Shown piece after piece: positions 38,029 through 46,155 of a stretch of DNA of 64,000 nt. The DNA is taken from positions 310,001 to 374,000 of the forward strand of contig NZ_JAHLKR010000016.1 in assembly GCF_021991875.1 (NCBI RefSeq). Direction: 5' to 3'. Each line of letters starts with the position of its first letter. Position 1 is the stretch's first letter. The stretch is from Mycetohabitans sp. B8 (GTDB taxonomy: Bacteria; Pseudomonadota; Gammaproteobacteria; Burkholderiales; Burkholderiaceae). The position numbers were made by a program, and so were the translations under genes. Under the pieces are notes generated by a model, which was not told the origin of the DNA, made no database searches, and saw only the letters and a list, made by a program, of their open reading frames with translations.

Positions 38029-38307
38029 ATGGCTACAACGACAATGGTTCACATCCGTATTGACGAGACCGTCAAAGCGCAGGCTGCGCAAACGTTAGCC
38101 TCGATGGGGCTGACTGTCTCCGATGCCATTCGAGTCTTCCTGACGCGCATCGTGGCAGACAAGGCGCTGCCCTTTGCGATCCAAGCGCCCAATGCGGCCA
38201 GCCGTGCCGCTATGGCTGAAGCTCGCGAAATCATCGAGCGCCGCCACGTTCGCTTTGCAACTTCCGACGCCTTGATGAATGATATTGAAAAGAACACCCG
38301 CAAGTAA
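38029..38307 (+). CDS. RelB/DinJ-family antitoxin
   Basis: A 92-residue antitoxin. The N-terminal ribbon-helix-helix is plain to see (VHIRIDETVKAQAAQTLASM, LTVSDAIRVFLTRI). The C-terminal half, which would wrap the toxin, is helical and charged. AGGAGG stands before the ATG. It overlaps the toxin gene by 29 bases, and a palindromic operator lies over the promoter, so autoregulation is likely. Confidence 0.9.
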   Translation: MATTTMVHIRIDETVKAQAAQTLASMGLTVSDAIRVFLTRIVADKALPFAIQAPNAASRAAMAEAREIIERRHVRFATSDALMNDIEKNTRK

Positions 38308-38608
38308 GCGGGCCACTCTGCCCCGCGCGTCAGATTACACCAAAGCATTTCTCAAGGACTGGCAACGCCTGTCTTACTCTGGCCGGTACGATATGAACCG
38401 GTTGAAAGAGGCCATGACGCTGCTTGTTGCCAATGATGGCCCACTCCCTGCTGAGTGGTTGGATCACTCGCTTGCAGGCGAGTGGGACAATCATCGGGAG
38501 TGTCACATTGGCGGTGATTTTCTGCTTATCTATAAGCTCGCTGACATTGGCAAGCATGGCTTAGTGGTTTTCGTCCGGGCGGGCACGCATTCCGAACTTT
38601 TTTCTTAG
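38279..38608 (+). CDS. YafQ-family mRNA interferase toxin
   Basis: A 109-residue RelE-superfamily toxin. Family marks are DYTKAFLKDWQRL, PLPAEWLDHSLAGEW, RECHIGGDFLLIY and the C-terminal RAGTHSELF with the catalytic His. YafQ toxins cut mRNA on the ribosome. The start overlaps the antitoxin gene by 29 bases. The pair lies in an island of IS and integrase relics and may have been kept by addiction. Confidence 0.88.
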   Translation: MILKRTPASKRATLPRASDYTKAFLKDWQRLSYSGRYDMNRLKEAMTLLVANDGPLPAEWLDHSLAGEWDNHRECHIGGDFLLIYKLADIGKHGLVVFVRAGTHSELFS

Positions 38609-38655
38609 CAGACGAGAGGACCTTCACCGCGCGCTCGACATGTCAACGGCCGGCG

Positions 38656-39155
38656 CTATTGCGCTCGCCCGAGCCGCGCAGCGTCTTGAGGGAACTGAGC
38701 GACCAGACGCGGGACGATAAATGGCTCAGCTGCCCTTGCTTCGATGTATCCCACCCAATCGCGCAACAAGTAAGTGGTATGGCTACCTTGTGAAGCTTTG
38801 GACCGCCACGCTCCTTGCCAGCCGATGAGTTCGGTGCGCTCGCGCTGGTACGAGAATGTCGTTGTATCTTGCACAATGAGAACAGGGCCCTGTGTCGCCC
38901 TCAAACGCTCAGCATTACCTGAAAGTGCCCGCTCAGGATATCGTGTTCATTGACACGCTTGTTGCACAGGAAACGATAGGCCGCTTTGGTTGAAGTCCAA
39001 TTCTGGCACGCAAATGGAATCGTCTGGCCCATGCCGTTCCATAATTGGATCAAAAGCTTGCCCAAACGCTTGCGTAGCCGCGAGTGCGCAAATTCGCTTT
39101 CTTCAACTTCATGCTCAAACCATGCTTGATTATCGGCCTTTCGGTTCCCTGCCAT
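38656..39155 (-). pseudogene. IS4-family (Tn5-like) transposase fragments
   Basis: The first frame from 39155 gives the Tn5-type N-terminal domain (WFEHEVEESEFAHSRLRKRL, NWTSTKAAYRFLCNKRVNEH). It ends prematurely at about 38901. A second frame continues with PVLIVQDTTTFSYQRERTEL, which includes the first catalytic Asp. It ends by about 38656, well short of a full transposase. The element is frameshifted and 3'-truncated. Confidence 0.75.
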
Positions 39156-39190
39156 CTCGTTCGCACGCCGGTTGAATCTTAACGACGCTA

Positions 39191-39517
39191 CTATTTGATC
39201 ACGCGTAGCAGTCGTCGAGAAAGAAGTGTTCTCATGTCGCGGCGAATGTCACAAACGAGGTGGATGTAAATAATGGTGTCCTTAACCTCATAGAGGATAC
39301 GGTCCATGCCAGAGATAACTTGGCGGTACTGTCGAGTATTACAGTCAACAAGCTCTTCAGGAATAACGCCGCTTTGGGGGAAAATCAAAATGTCTCGAAC
39401 GGAATCCTTGATGTGTTGATAAGTCTCTTGCCAAGTTGATCGGCCAAAGCTTGCAATGATGTAGCGGCGAAGCTCCTTCAAGTCTTCTTCAGCGCCTTCA
39501 AGAAAAACAACTTTCAC
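39191..39517 (-). CDS. RelE/ParE-family toxin
   Basis: A 108-residue toxin. Typical ParE/RelE blocks are VVFLEGAEEDLKELRRYI, YRQVISGMDRILYEVKD and the C-terminal IYIHLVCDIRRDM. It overlaps the upstream antitoxin gene by four bases (ATGA). ParE-like members poison gyrase and RelE-like ones cut mRNA; sequence alone does not decide here, though the fold start and the ILYEV block favour ParE. Confidence 0.85.
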   Translation of the reverse strand: MKVVFLEGAEEDLKELRRYIIASFGRSTWQETYQHIKDSVRDILIFPQSGVIPEELVDCNTRQYRQVISGMDRILYEVKDTIIYIHLVCDIRRDMRTLLSRRLLRVIK

Positions 39518-39804
39518 CCGTGGTCTTCCTTGTCCAGATCGGCAAAGACGTCCTCCGCATCGCGAAAGCGGCTTTGAGAAATGTCCTGATTACCCATGGC
39601 AAGGATTTTTAGAAGGGCGAGGGTATCTTCTTGTCGCTCGTAGGAGCGAACGTCCATGACCACCAGCTTGGCTTCCCCGTTTTGAGTGATCAGCATGGGT
39701 TCCTGGGATTCGGAAATGTTCTTGACGATGTCGGCTGCGTGGCTCTTAAGGTAGCTGATAGGCTTAATTTGAGTTGAGAATTTCACGACGCATTCCTGGC
39801 TCAC
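39514..39804 (-). CDS. Phd/YefM-family antitoxin
   Basis: A 96-residue antitoxin with the Phd/YefM DNA-binding fold: IKPISYLKSHAADIVKNISE and then MLITQNGEAKLVVMDVRSYE. The C-terminal acidic tail would bind the toxin. The start is GTG at 39804. Toxin and antitoxin are coupled by a four-base overlap. Confidence 0.88.
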   Translation of the reverse strand: MSQECVVKFSTQIKPISYLKSHAADIVKNISESQEPMLITQNGEAKLVVMDVRSYERQEDTLALLKILAMGNQDISQSRFRDAEDVFADLDKEDHG

Positions 39805-39824
39805 TGACTGACGATAAGGCTAAA

Positions 39825-39855
39825 TATAGTCCAAATTCGGTCCTTCGTATAGTCC
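39825..39855 (-). promoter_or_regulatory. Repeated TATAGTCC sites upstream of the Phd/ParE pair
   Basis: Two direct copies of TATAGTCC (39825-39832 and 39848-39855) lie 23 bases apart, about two helical turns, just upstream of the antitoxin start. On the coding strand the nearer copy forms part of a -10-like TATATT. They are candidate antitoxin operator half-sites. Confidence 0.4.
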
Positions 39856-39924
39856 GTTGAGCAGCTACTCTAGGGAACGGCCGCGCAGCAGACATGCTAC
39901 GCGCGCTGCCGCTGGGTGACCACG

Positions 39925-40427
39925 CTCTCTTCTATCTGCACAAGGCCTGCGCGCCTCTCTGAGGTCGCCCACGGCATCATGGGCGACTTCTCGCGGCGCC
40001 TGGGCCCGGATGGACAGGACCAGTGGTGGCTCGACATCGTGGGTAAAGGGCAACGCGCGCGGCGCATGGCCGCGTCGCCCGAATTGCTTATCGAGCTGCC
40101 CCGCCGGGCCGAGGCCACGCCGCTGGTCGTGCCCTTTCGAGGCGCGCGCCGCGGCCTGTCGCGCTCAGCCCTGCATGATGCGCTCAAGCGTGTCTTGAAC
40201 GGCGCCGCGTTGTGGCTACGCGCGCGCCCGCCTTCGCCGATCGGGCCGACGAACGGGTGTGCGCGTCGGCGCATTGGCTGCGGCATACCGCCGGCTCGCA
40301 TCAGGCCGACGCCGGCCTCGATCTGCGCACGGTGCGCGACAACCTCGGGCACGTGTCGCAGAACACTACAAGCTTGTACTTGCACGAAGAAGAGGAAGCC
40401 ACAGCGCTGATTGCCGGCGCCCCCTGA
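39925..40427 (+). pseudogene. Tyrosine recombinase (phage-type integrase) C-terminal remnant
   Basis: One frame gives RPARLSEVAHG (catalytic Arg block) and WWLDIVGKGQRARRM. After a frame change near 40210 another gives HWLRHTAGSHQADAGLDL and RTVRDNLGHVSQ, with Tyr in SLYLHEEEEA. These are the H-R-H-Y parts of the integrase catalytic domain. The N-terminal arm- and core-binding domains are missing. It marks a decayed mobile element. Confidence 0.8.
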
Positions 40428-40786
40428 GGCGTTCCCTTAGCTATCCTTTTCTGGTGCGCGATCGCGAATGCGCCCCCCTTACCGGGCGAAGCACGGCATA
40501 CGATCGAATATTTCGCGCTGGTCTTCTTCCACGCCGCGCCAATATCGTAGCCGGCTGCCTGAACGCGAAAGTCGGGGGCTTTTCCGGTGTTGCCCCTGTC
40601 GTTGGAAACCACACGGGCCGCCCGTGCCGAATGGGGACATGGCCGACTCGGCATTCCCGCGTGACGGCTTCAGGTTGCGCGCGGTCTGTGAAATGACCTA
40701 CAGTACATCAGGATGACTATGCTTTTCCACACGAAGCCGCCGGTGCCCACGCTCGTATCCGTGCTACTGCCCGTGCTGGCGCGCGC
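40428..40786. other. Gene-free stretch
   Basis: About 360 bases between the integrase relic and the oxidoreductase relic. No gene, hairpin or repeat that I can support. Confidence 0.4.
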
Positions 40787-41023
40787 TTAGACCAGCTTGA
40801 CCAGTTGCTTACCGGAATTTCGGCCTTTGAGTAAGCCGATGAAGGCGTGGCCGCGCATGTATGGATCGACGGACAGGTAGTGATTGCGCACGCGAACTTG
40901 GCCAGGTGCGAGTGGCTCCAGCGGCGTTTGCACGAGCCGGAAATTGTCGTGCGACGGCTCTGCAGCCGGACGCGACACCAGCCAAATCTGGCGATTCACT
41001 GACGCTTGATTCGATGCATTCAT
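40787..41023 (-). pseudogene. CurA/YncB-type NADP-dependent oxidoreductase with large in-frame deletion
   Basis: The 78-codon frame starts like an MDR-family reductase (NRQIWLVSRPAAEPSHDNFR, HYLSVDPYMRG, near residue 50). It then runs straight into the family's last residues (FIGLLKGRNSGKQLVKLV). The ~255 residues between, including the whole NADPH-binding domain, are absent. Reading frame is kept across the junction, so a short peptide could be made, but it cannot be a working reductase. Confidence 0.8.
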
Positions 41024-41047
41024 GATTTCCGTCCTGGAGGGGGAATG

Positions 41048-41560
41048 TCAGTCGTGCGCCGGCGCCGTCGCCGGGTCGGCGCCCAGCCCAGCCGGTTGCA
41101 GTGCCCTCCGCTGGCGGGTGATCTCGCGACCCACGGCCAATGCGCTCAGGTACTTGAATGTGCCCAGCGCCTTGGCAACGAAGCGTCCGTCGCTATCATG
41201 GACCTCGCCCTCGCAATAGGCCATCGTCGCGGAGCGGTGTAGCACCCGCGCCCGGGCCCGAAGTTCGCCGCATCCGGGTTGCATGAAGTTGGTCTTCATC
41301 TCGACGGTGACCACGCCCGCGCCGCTGCTCAACGAGCGCGCCGCCAGTGCCAGACCCACGTCGAGCAGCGTCATCGTCACGCCGCCGTGCGCCACCTCCC
41401 ATGTATTCAGGTGCAACGCCGCGAGCGGCAGTACCACTTCGCTGCGCCCGTGCGCCGCATGGACGAGCCGCACGCCCAAATGGTCGGCGAACGGACTGCC
41501 CAGCCCTTGCACCGCGGCCGTCGGGGTGTCATGTGCCACGGGCGCGGTATCAGGCTTCAT
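41048..41560 (-). CDS. PaaI-family hotdog thioesterase
   Basis: A 170-residue hotdog-fold protein. The active-site helix block is HLNTWEVAHGGVTMTLLDVGLA, and the sheet continues with VVTVEMKTNFMQPG and MAYCEGEVHDSDG. Enzymes of this group cleave acyl-CoA or aryl-CoA thioesters; the substrate is not evident. The start at 41560 overlaps the end of the upstream Dabb-protein gene by 11 bases, so the two form an operon. Confidence 0.85.
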   Translation of the reverse strand: MKPDTAPVAHDTPTAAVQGLGSPFADHLGVRLVHAAHGRSEVVLPLAALHLNTWEVAHGGVTMTLLDVGLALAARSLSSGAGVVTVEMKTNFMQPGCGELRARARVLHRSATMAYCEGEVHDSDGRFVAKALGTFKYLSALAVGREITRQRRALQPAGLGADPATAPAHD

Positions 41561-41852
41561 AGTCGATGCACTGCCGCGCGTCGCGCACACTCGCGACAAA
41601 CGCCTTAATTTTCTCATGCTCGGGATGGGCCGCATAGGCGTCAAGCGCGGCCTGGTCATCGAACTCGGACACGAGCACCACGTCGTAGGTGGCCTCAAGC
41701 CCCGGCGTCGCGACGCCGACCTCGAAGCGGCGCATGCCGGGCACGATGTTCCGACAGCCCTCGAGCATCGCTTTCAGCCGCACTGCGTTTGTTGCGCGAT
41801 CCGCACCTTCGGCTCGCTCCTTCAGTTTCCACATGACAATATGTTTCAGCAC
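41550..41852 (-). CDS. Dabb-family (stress-responsive A/B barrel) protein
   Basis: A 100-residue ferredoxin-like barrel protein. It begins with a GTG at 41852 behind AAGGAGG and reads VLKHIVMWKLKERAEG, the usual Dabb opening. VVLVSEFDDQAALDAYAAHP follows near residue 60. Members act as small cyclases or stress proteins; no specific role can be assigned. It precedes and overlaps the PaaI-type thioesterase gene. Confidence 0.85.
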   Translation of the reverse strand: MLKHIVMWKLKERAEGADRATNAVRLKAMLEGCRNIVPGMRRFEVGVATPGLEATYDVVLVSEFDDQAALDAYAAHPEHEKIKAFVASVRDARQCIDYEA

Positions 41853-42155
41853 CTCTGCCTCCTTGGCCGCTGATCCGATCATTGAACCTGCGTCGCATTG
41901 CATCGCGACGCGGGGTGGGCCCGCAAGCCCGCCATTTTGCCTCTGATCGGCGATTCTGTCGCATGCCGCCGTGCGGCGCCTACGTGGCAGCCATCGTGCA
42001 TTGGCGGCCCGTCGATGCGGTTGGACAGGCAGTATAAATTGGACACGCAGTATAACCGTGGGCTACGGCATTGCCGTGCCCGCACGGCTCGCCAGGGATC
42101 GGCAAGCCGGCGGGGAACGATTTACAATAGAGGCTATTACGACACCGGAGCGCTC

Positions 42156-43706
42156 ATGGCGTTTTCCCAAGGCGACACCGTTGTTCACGCACAGCCGGCA
42201 TTCGCAAGCGCAATCGATCCGAATCGGCCCGGCGCATTCTCCCGGCTCGGCACGCAGTTCGTCACGCGGCAAAGCGCCACGCCGTTGCCTGATCCGTATG
42301 TGGTCGCTGTTTCCGCCGACCTCGCGCATGAACTTGGCCTAGGTGCCGCGGCGCTGACCGACCCCGCGTTCGCCGACTATTTCTGCGGTAATCTGACGCG
42401 ATACTTGGAGCACGCGGCGTTGCCTTTCGCCAGCGTGTACTCCGGACACCAGTTCGGCGTCTGGGCCGGCCAACTCGGCGACGGCCGTGCGTTGACGCTC
42501 GGCGAGACCGAACATCGTGGACAGCGTCACGAGATACAGATCAAGGGCGGTGGCCGGACCCCCTACTCTCGCATGGGCGATGGCCGAGCGGTGCTGCGCT
42601 CGTCCGTCCGCGAATTCTTGTGCTCGGAGGCGATGCATTTTCTCGGCATTCCGACCACGCGCGCGTTGTGTGTGATCGGCTCGGACGCACCAGTCTATCG
42701 TGAAACGGTAGAAACGGCGGCGGTCACGACGCGTGTCGCGCCGACATTCATTCGGTTTGGCCATTTCGAGCACTTTTATTCGACCGGCCAGGTGGAGGCA
42801 TTGCGCCGGCTGGCAGACCATGTGATCGAGCATGCATTCCCGTCCTGCCGCGACGCGCAGGACCCGTATCTCGCATTGCTGGCGGCCGTCTGCGAGCGCA
42901 CAGCCGCGTTGATAGCGCATTGGCAGGCGGTGGGTTTCTGCCATGGCGTGATGAATACCGACAATATGTCGATCATTGGACTGACGATCGATTATGGGCC
43001 GTTCGGCTTTATCGACGGCTTCGACGCAAACCATATCTGCAACCACTCCGACACGTCCGGGCGATATGCGTACCAGCAACAGCCGCACGTGGGCCGCTGG
43101 AATCTGATTTGTCTGGCGCAGGCGCTGATGCCGTTGATCGGCGCGCACCGGGGCACGGCCGGGGACGAGCGCGCGATCGCCGAGGCGCGCGATGCGTTGC
43201 AGGTGTACGAGGCCCATTTCGGCCCGGCACTGGAGGCGCGTTTCCGTGCCAAGCTTGGACTGAGCACGGCCGAGCCAGCCGATATCGCGTTGGTCAATCG
43301 CCTGTTGGCACTCATGCACACGAACCACGCGGACTTCACGTTGACCTTCCGGCGCATGGCACGCGTGTCGCAACACGACGCGTCCGGTGACGCGCCCGTG
43401 CGGGACTTGTTCGTCGATCGCGCGGCGTTCGACGCCTGGGCGGTCGATTATCGACAGCGGCTGAAAACCGAGCCCGCAGACGATGCAGCGCGTCGCGCGG
43501 CGATGAACCGCGTCAATCCGAAATACGTGCTGCGCAACCATTTGGCTGAGCAGGCGGTGCGCGCAGCGAACGAAAAGGACTTCACCGAAATTGTGCGGCT
43601 ATTGCAGGTCTTGTCACGCCCGTTCGACGAGCAACCCGAGTACGAGGCCTACGCGGCTTTGCCACCGGATTGGGCCGCCTCGCTTTCGGTGAGCTGTTCA
43701 TCCTGA
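42156..43706 (+). CDS. selO: Protein adenylyltransferase SelO (YdiU)
   Basis: A 516-residue pseudokinase-fold AMPylator. Blocks in order: [51 protein letters not shown] and [12 protein letters not shown]. The C-terminus ends VSCSS, where the Cys is the position of selenocysteine in animal SelO. SelO transfers AMP to Ser, Thr or Tyr of target proteins under oxidative stress. The ATG at 42156 follows GGAG; the frame is open upstream but lacks family sequence. msrB follows, fitting a redox context. Confidence 0.93.
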   Translation: MAFSQGDTVVHAQPAFASAIDPNRPGAFSRLGTQFVTRQSATPLPDPYVVAVSADLAHELGLGAAALTDPAFADYFCGNLTRYLEHAALPFASVYSGHQFGVWAGQLGDGRALTLGETEHRGQRHEIQIKGGGRTPYSRMGDGRAVLRSSVREFLCSEAMHFLGIPTTRALCVIGSDAPVYRETVETAAVTTRVAPTFIRFGHFEHFYSTGQVEALRRLADHVIEHAFPSCRDAQDPYLALLAAVCERTAALIAHWQAVGFCHGVMNTDNMSIIGLTIDYGPFGFIDGFDANHICNHSDTSGRYAYQQQPHVGRWNLICLAQALMPLIGAHRGTAGDERAIAEARDALQVYEAHFGPALEARFRAKLGLSTAEPADIALVNRLLALMHTNHADFTLTFRRMARVSQHDASGDAPVRDLFVDRAAFDAWAVDYRQRLKTEPADDAARRAAMNRVNPKYVLRNHLAEQAVRAANEKDFTEIVRLLQVLSRPFDEQPEYEAYAALPPDWAASLSVSCSS

Positions 43707-43844
43707 GCGGCTGACACGTAAAACATGCAACCGCCGCTGCGGCAGCCGCACCGGCGGCAACCGCGCTGGTGACGGCGGCACGATCCGCGTGGTCGTCGCT
43801 GGCAAGCATGTCCGCGCTCTTTCATTAGCAGGAGGCATTCCATC

Positions 43845-44330
43845 ATGGCTGATATCGCTAACCCTTCTCATCCTGCAGGCCAGGCACACCCGGCCGCGTC
43901 CGCCGCGGCAGGCGAGTCACCTGCTGCTGCGGCGCCGCATACGACGGTGCATCAGTCCGACGTCGAGTGGCGTGAGCAACTCGCGCCGATGGCTTTCGAA
44001 GTCACCCGCCGCGCGGCGACCGAGCGTGCGTTCACCGGCGAGTATTGGGATCACTGGGAGCGCGGCGTCTATCATTGCGTTTGCTGCGGCACGCCGCTGT
44101 TCGAATCGTCGACGAAATTCGATGCAGGCTGCGGCTGGCCTAGCTACTTCAAGCCGATCAATGGCGAAGTCATCATCGAGAAGACGGACCGCTCGCATGG
44201 CATGCTGCGCATCGAGGTGCGCTGCAAGGTGTGCGACGCGCACCTCGGGCACGTGTTCAACGATGGTCCCGCGCCAACCGGGCTACGTTATTGCATCAAC
44301 TCGGCTGCGTTACAATTCGACCCCAGCTAA
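43845..44330 (+). CDS. msrB: Peptide-methionine (R)-S-oxide reductase
   Basis: A 161-residue MsrB. The core has two zinc CxxC pairs (HCVCCG, CKVCD), [11 protein letters not shown] and the catalytic Cys in [10 protein letters not shown]. It repairs methionine-R-sulfoxide with thioredoxin. The first ~33 residues are an Ala/Pro/His-rich extension absent from minimal MsrB, not a clear export signal. AGGAGG precedes the ATG. It follows selO and precedes yciB on the same strand, a common Burkholderia order. Confidence 0.94.
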   Translation: MADIANPSHPAGQAHPAASAAAGESPAAAAPHTTVHQSDVEWREQLAPMAFEVTRRAATERAFTGEYWDHWERGVYHCVCCGTPLFESSTKFDAGCGWPSYFKPINGEVIIEKTDRSHGMLRIEVRCKVCDAHLGHVFNDGPAPTGLRYCINSAALQFDPS

Positions 44331-44358
44331 ACCGATGCCGTTTGTCACACCCGCCACC

Positions 44359-44889
44359 ATGAAACTCTTGTTCGACCTGCTGCCAATCGCGCTTTTCTTC
44401 ATTGTCTTCAAAGTGTGGAATATCTATGTCGCGACCGGCGTGGCGATCGCCGCTGTGCTGGTGCAGGTCGCGTGGTCGGCGTTTCGCCATCGGCGCGTCG
44501 ACCCAATGCTGTGGGTGAGCCTAGTCATCGTCGTCATATTTGGTGGCGCAACCCTGGTGCTGCATAACGACACGTTCATCAAGTGGAAGCCGACCGTGCT
44601 GTACTGGGCGTTCTCGCTGGCCATGCTGTTTTCGCAATGCGTGCTGCGCAAGAATCTGATTCAGAAGGCCATGAGCGCGCAAATCAAGCTGCCCTCACCC
44701 GTCTGGGACCAACTCAACGTCGCCTGGGCGCTGTTCTTCGCGGCACTGGGCATCGCCAACTTGTTTGTCGCGTATCGGTTCTCGACCGATATCTGGGTCG
44801 ACTTCAAGCTGTTCGGCACAACTGGCGCGATGCTCGTGTTCATCGTCGCGCAGAGCCTGTGGCTCGCCCGGTACATGAAGGAAGAATAA
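44359..44889 (+). CDS. yciB: Inner-membrane-spanning protein YciB (septation protein A)
   Basis: A 176-residue membrane protein with about five hydrophobic helices. It begins [20 protein letters not shown] and includes [18 protein letters not shown], the conserved core of the IspZ/YciB family. The family takes part in cell envelope synthesis and septation. The ATG at 44359 is the family start; an upstream ATG in the same frame is less likely. It runs on directly to a bolA-type gene four bases later. Confidence 0.9.
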   Translation: MKLLFDLLPIALFFIVFKVWNIYVATGVAIAAVLVQVAWSAFRHRRVDPMLWVSLVIVVIFGGATLVLHNDTFIKWKPTVLYWAFSLAMLFSQCVLRKNLIQKAMSAQIKLPSPVWDQLNVAWALFFAALGIANLFVAYRFSTDIWVDFKLFGTTGAMLVFIVAQSLWLARYMKEE

Positions 44890-44893
44890 GCCG

Positions 44894-45202
44894 ATGACCG
44901 ATGCATTCCTGAACGCCTCAACTGAGCAGCGCATCGCGCTGATCCGCGAGCGCCTGGGCGCCGCGCTGTCGCCACTTGCGTTGGAGGTGCGCGACGACAG
45001 CGCACAGCACGCCGGACACGCCGGCGCGGCCGCCGGCGGCCACTATACGGTGACAATCGTTTCGGCCGCGTTCGACGGCCGTACCCGGGTGGCCCGGCAC
45101 CGGCTGGTGTATGATGCACTCTCTGATGCGATGCAGCGCGGCATCCATGCGCTGTCGATCCATGCATGCACGCCAGAAGAATTCCATTCGTCTCCCCGTT
45201 AG
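44894..45202 (+). CDS. BolA-family protein
   Basis: A 102-residue BolA-like protein. It has RIALIRERLGAALSPLALEV, the class loop region and HRLVYDALSDAMQRGIHAL, which carries the conserved His/Leu pattern. BolA proteins pair with monothiol glutaredoxins in iron-sulfur handling and stress-shape control. The gene is tightly packed between yciB and a parvulin gene. Confidence 0.88.
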   Translation: MTDAFLNASTEQRIALIRERLGAALSPLALEVRDDSAQHAGHAGAAAGGHYTVTIVSAAFDGRTRVARHRLVYDALSDAMQRGIHALSIHACTPEEFHSSPR

Positions 45203-45211
45203 GACGTTCTG

Positions 45212-45994
45212 ATGATCTTGAGAAAAGCCCGCTTGTGGGTCGCGCTCGCAGGTTGCGTGGCGGCGCCCGCATTTGCCCAGAACATTGCCGTAGTGAATGG
45301 CACACCGATACCGAAGGCGCGCGCCGACGCGCTGGTCAAGGAACTGACGCGCCAAGGGCAGCAGGACTCGCCGCAGTTGCAAGTGATGGTCCGCGAGGAA
45401 CTGGTCAATCGCGAGTTGCTGATGGAGGAAGCGCTGCGGCGCGGCATCGCAAACCGGCCCGATGTGAAGGCGCAGATTGCGCTGGCCGACCAGAGCGTCG
45501 TGATCCGCGCGTTGATCGACGATTTCCTGAAAAGCAACAAGCCGAGCGACGACGAAATCAAGGCGCGCTATGAGCAGTTGATCAAGCAGGCCGGCGGCGG
45601 TAACGAGCTGCACTTGCATCACATCCTGGTGCTGGACGAGCAGCAGGCGAAGGCGTTGATCGCCAAGATCAATGCGGGTGCACGCTTCGAGGACCTCGCG
45701 AAGCAATATTCGAAAGATCCGGGCTCGGCCAAGAACGGCGGAGACCTGGACTGGGCGAACCCGCAAAGCTATGTTCCCGAGTTCGCGGAGGCAGCGAGCA
45801 AGCTGCAAAAGGGTGAAGTGACGTCAACGCCCGTTCATACGCAGTTCGGCTGGCATATCATCCGGCTTGACGACTCACGTGCGATCCAGCCGCCGCCGCT
45901 GGAGCAGGTCAAGGTGCAGGTTGCGCAGCAGCTGACGCAGGAAAAGCTGCAGCAATTCAACGCTGAATTGCACAAGAACGCGAAGATCCAGTAA
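45212..45994 (+). CDS. Periplasmic parvulin-type peptidyl-prolyl isomerase
   Basis: A 260-residue PpiC-type foldase. A signal peptide (MILRKARLWVALAGCVAAPA with FAQ after it) leads to a SurA-N-like helical region. One rotamase domain follows (LHLHHILVLDEQQAKAL, GDLDWANPQSYVPEFAEAA, TQFGWHIIRLDD). It should assist folding of exported proteins in the periplasm. It ends 77 bases before a strong hairpin shared with the convergent purL. Confidence 0.9.
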   Translation: MILRKARLWVALAGCVAAPAFAQNIAVVNGTPIPKARADALVKELTRQGQQDSPQLQVMVREELVNRELLMEEALRRGIANRPDVKAQIALADQSVVIRALIDDFLKSNKPSDDEIKARYEQLIKQAGGGNELHLHHILVLDEQQAKALIAKINAGARFEDLAKQYSKDPGSAKNGGDLDWANPQSYVPEFAEAASKLQKGEVTSTPVHTQFGWHIIRLDDSRAIQPPPLEQVKVQVAQQLTQEKLQQFNAELHKNAKIQ

Positions 45995-46070
45995 TACGCG
46001 AATACGCGGTCCAGGAGTACGCGAAGAACGCCGCCATGCCGCACGGCGGCGTATCCCAGCCTCCCAGCCT

Positions 46071-46101
46071 GCAAGTGGCCGCCCCTCAGGCGGCCACTTG
46101 C
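46071..46101. terminator. Bidirectional hairpin between parvulin gene and purL
   Basis: A perfect 13-bp stem (46071-46083 with 46089-46101, arm GCAAGTGGCCGCC) and a 5-base loop lie between two convergent genes. It lacks a T-run, but the position and stability make it a likely transcription stop for both strands. Confidence 0.6.
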
Positions 46102-46155
46102 CTATCCAACGCCGCGACAAAGCGGCCGGCGCGACGCGCGCGCGGCCACGCGTGG

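Noticed and set aside
42339-43541. 400-codon frame opposite selO
   Set aside because: Antisense shadow in a GC-rich gene; selO carries all the family motifs.
43690-43706. Selenocysteine in SelO
   Set aside because: The position is encoded by a Cys codon and no in-frame UGA with a SECIS-like element is present.
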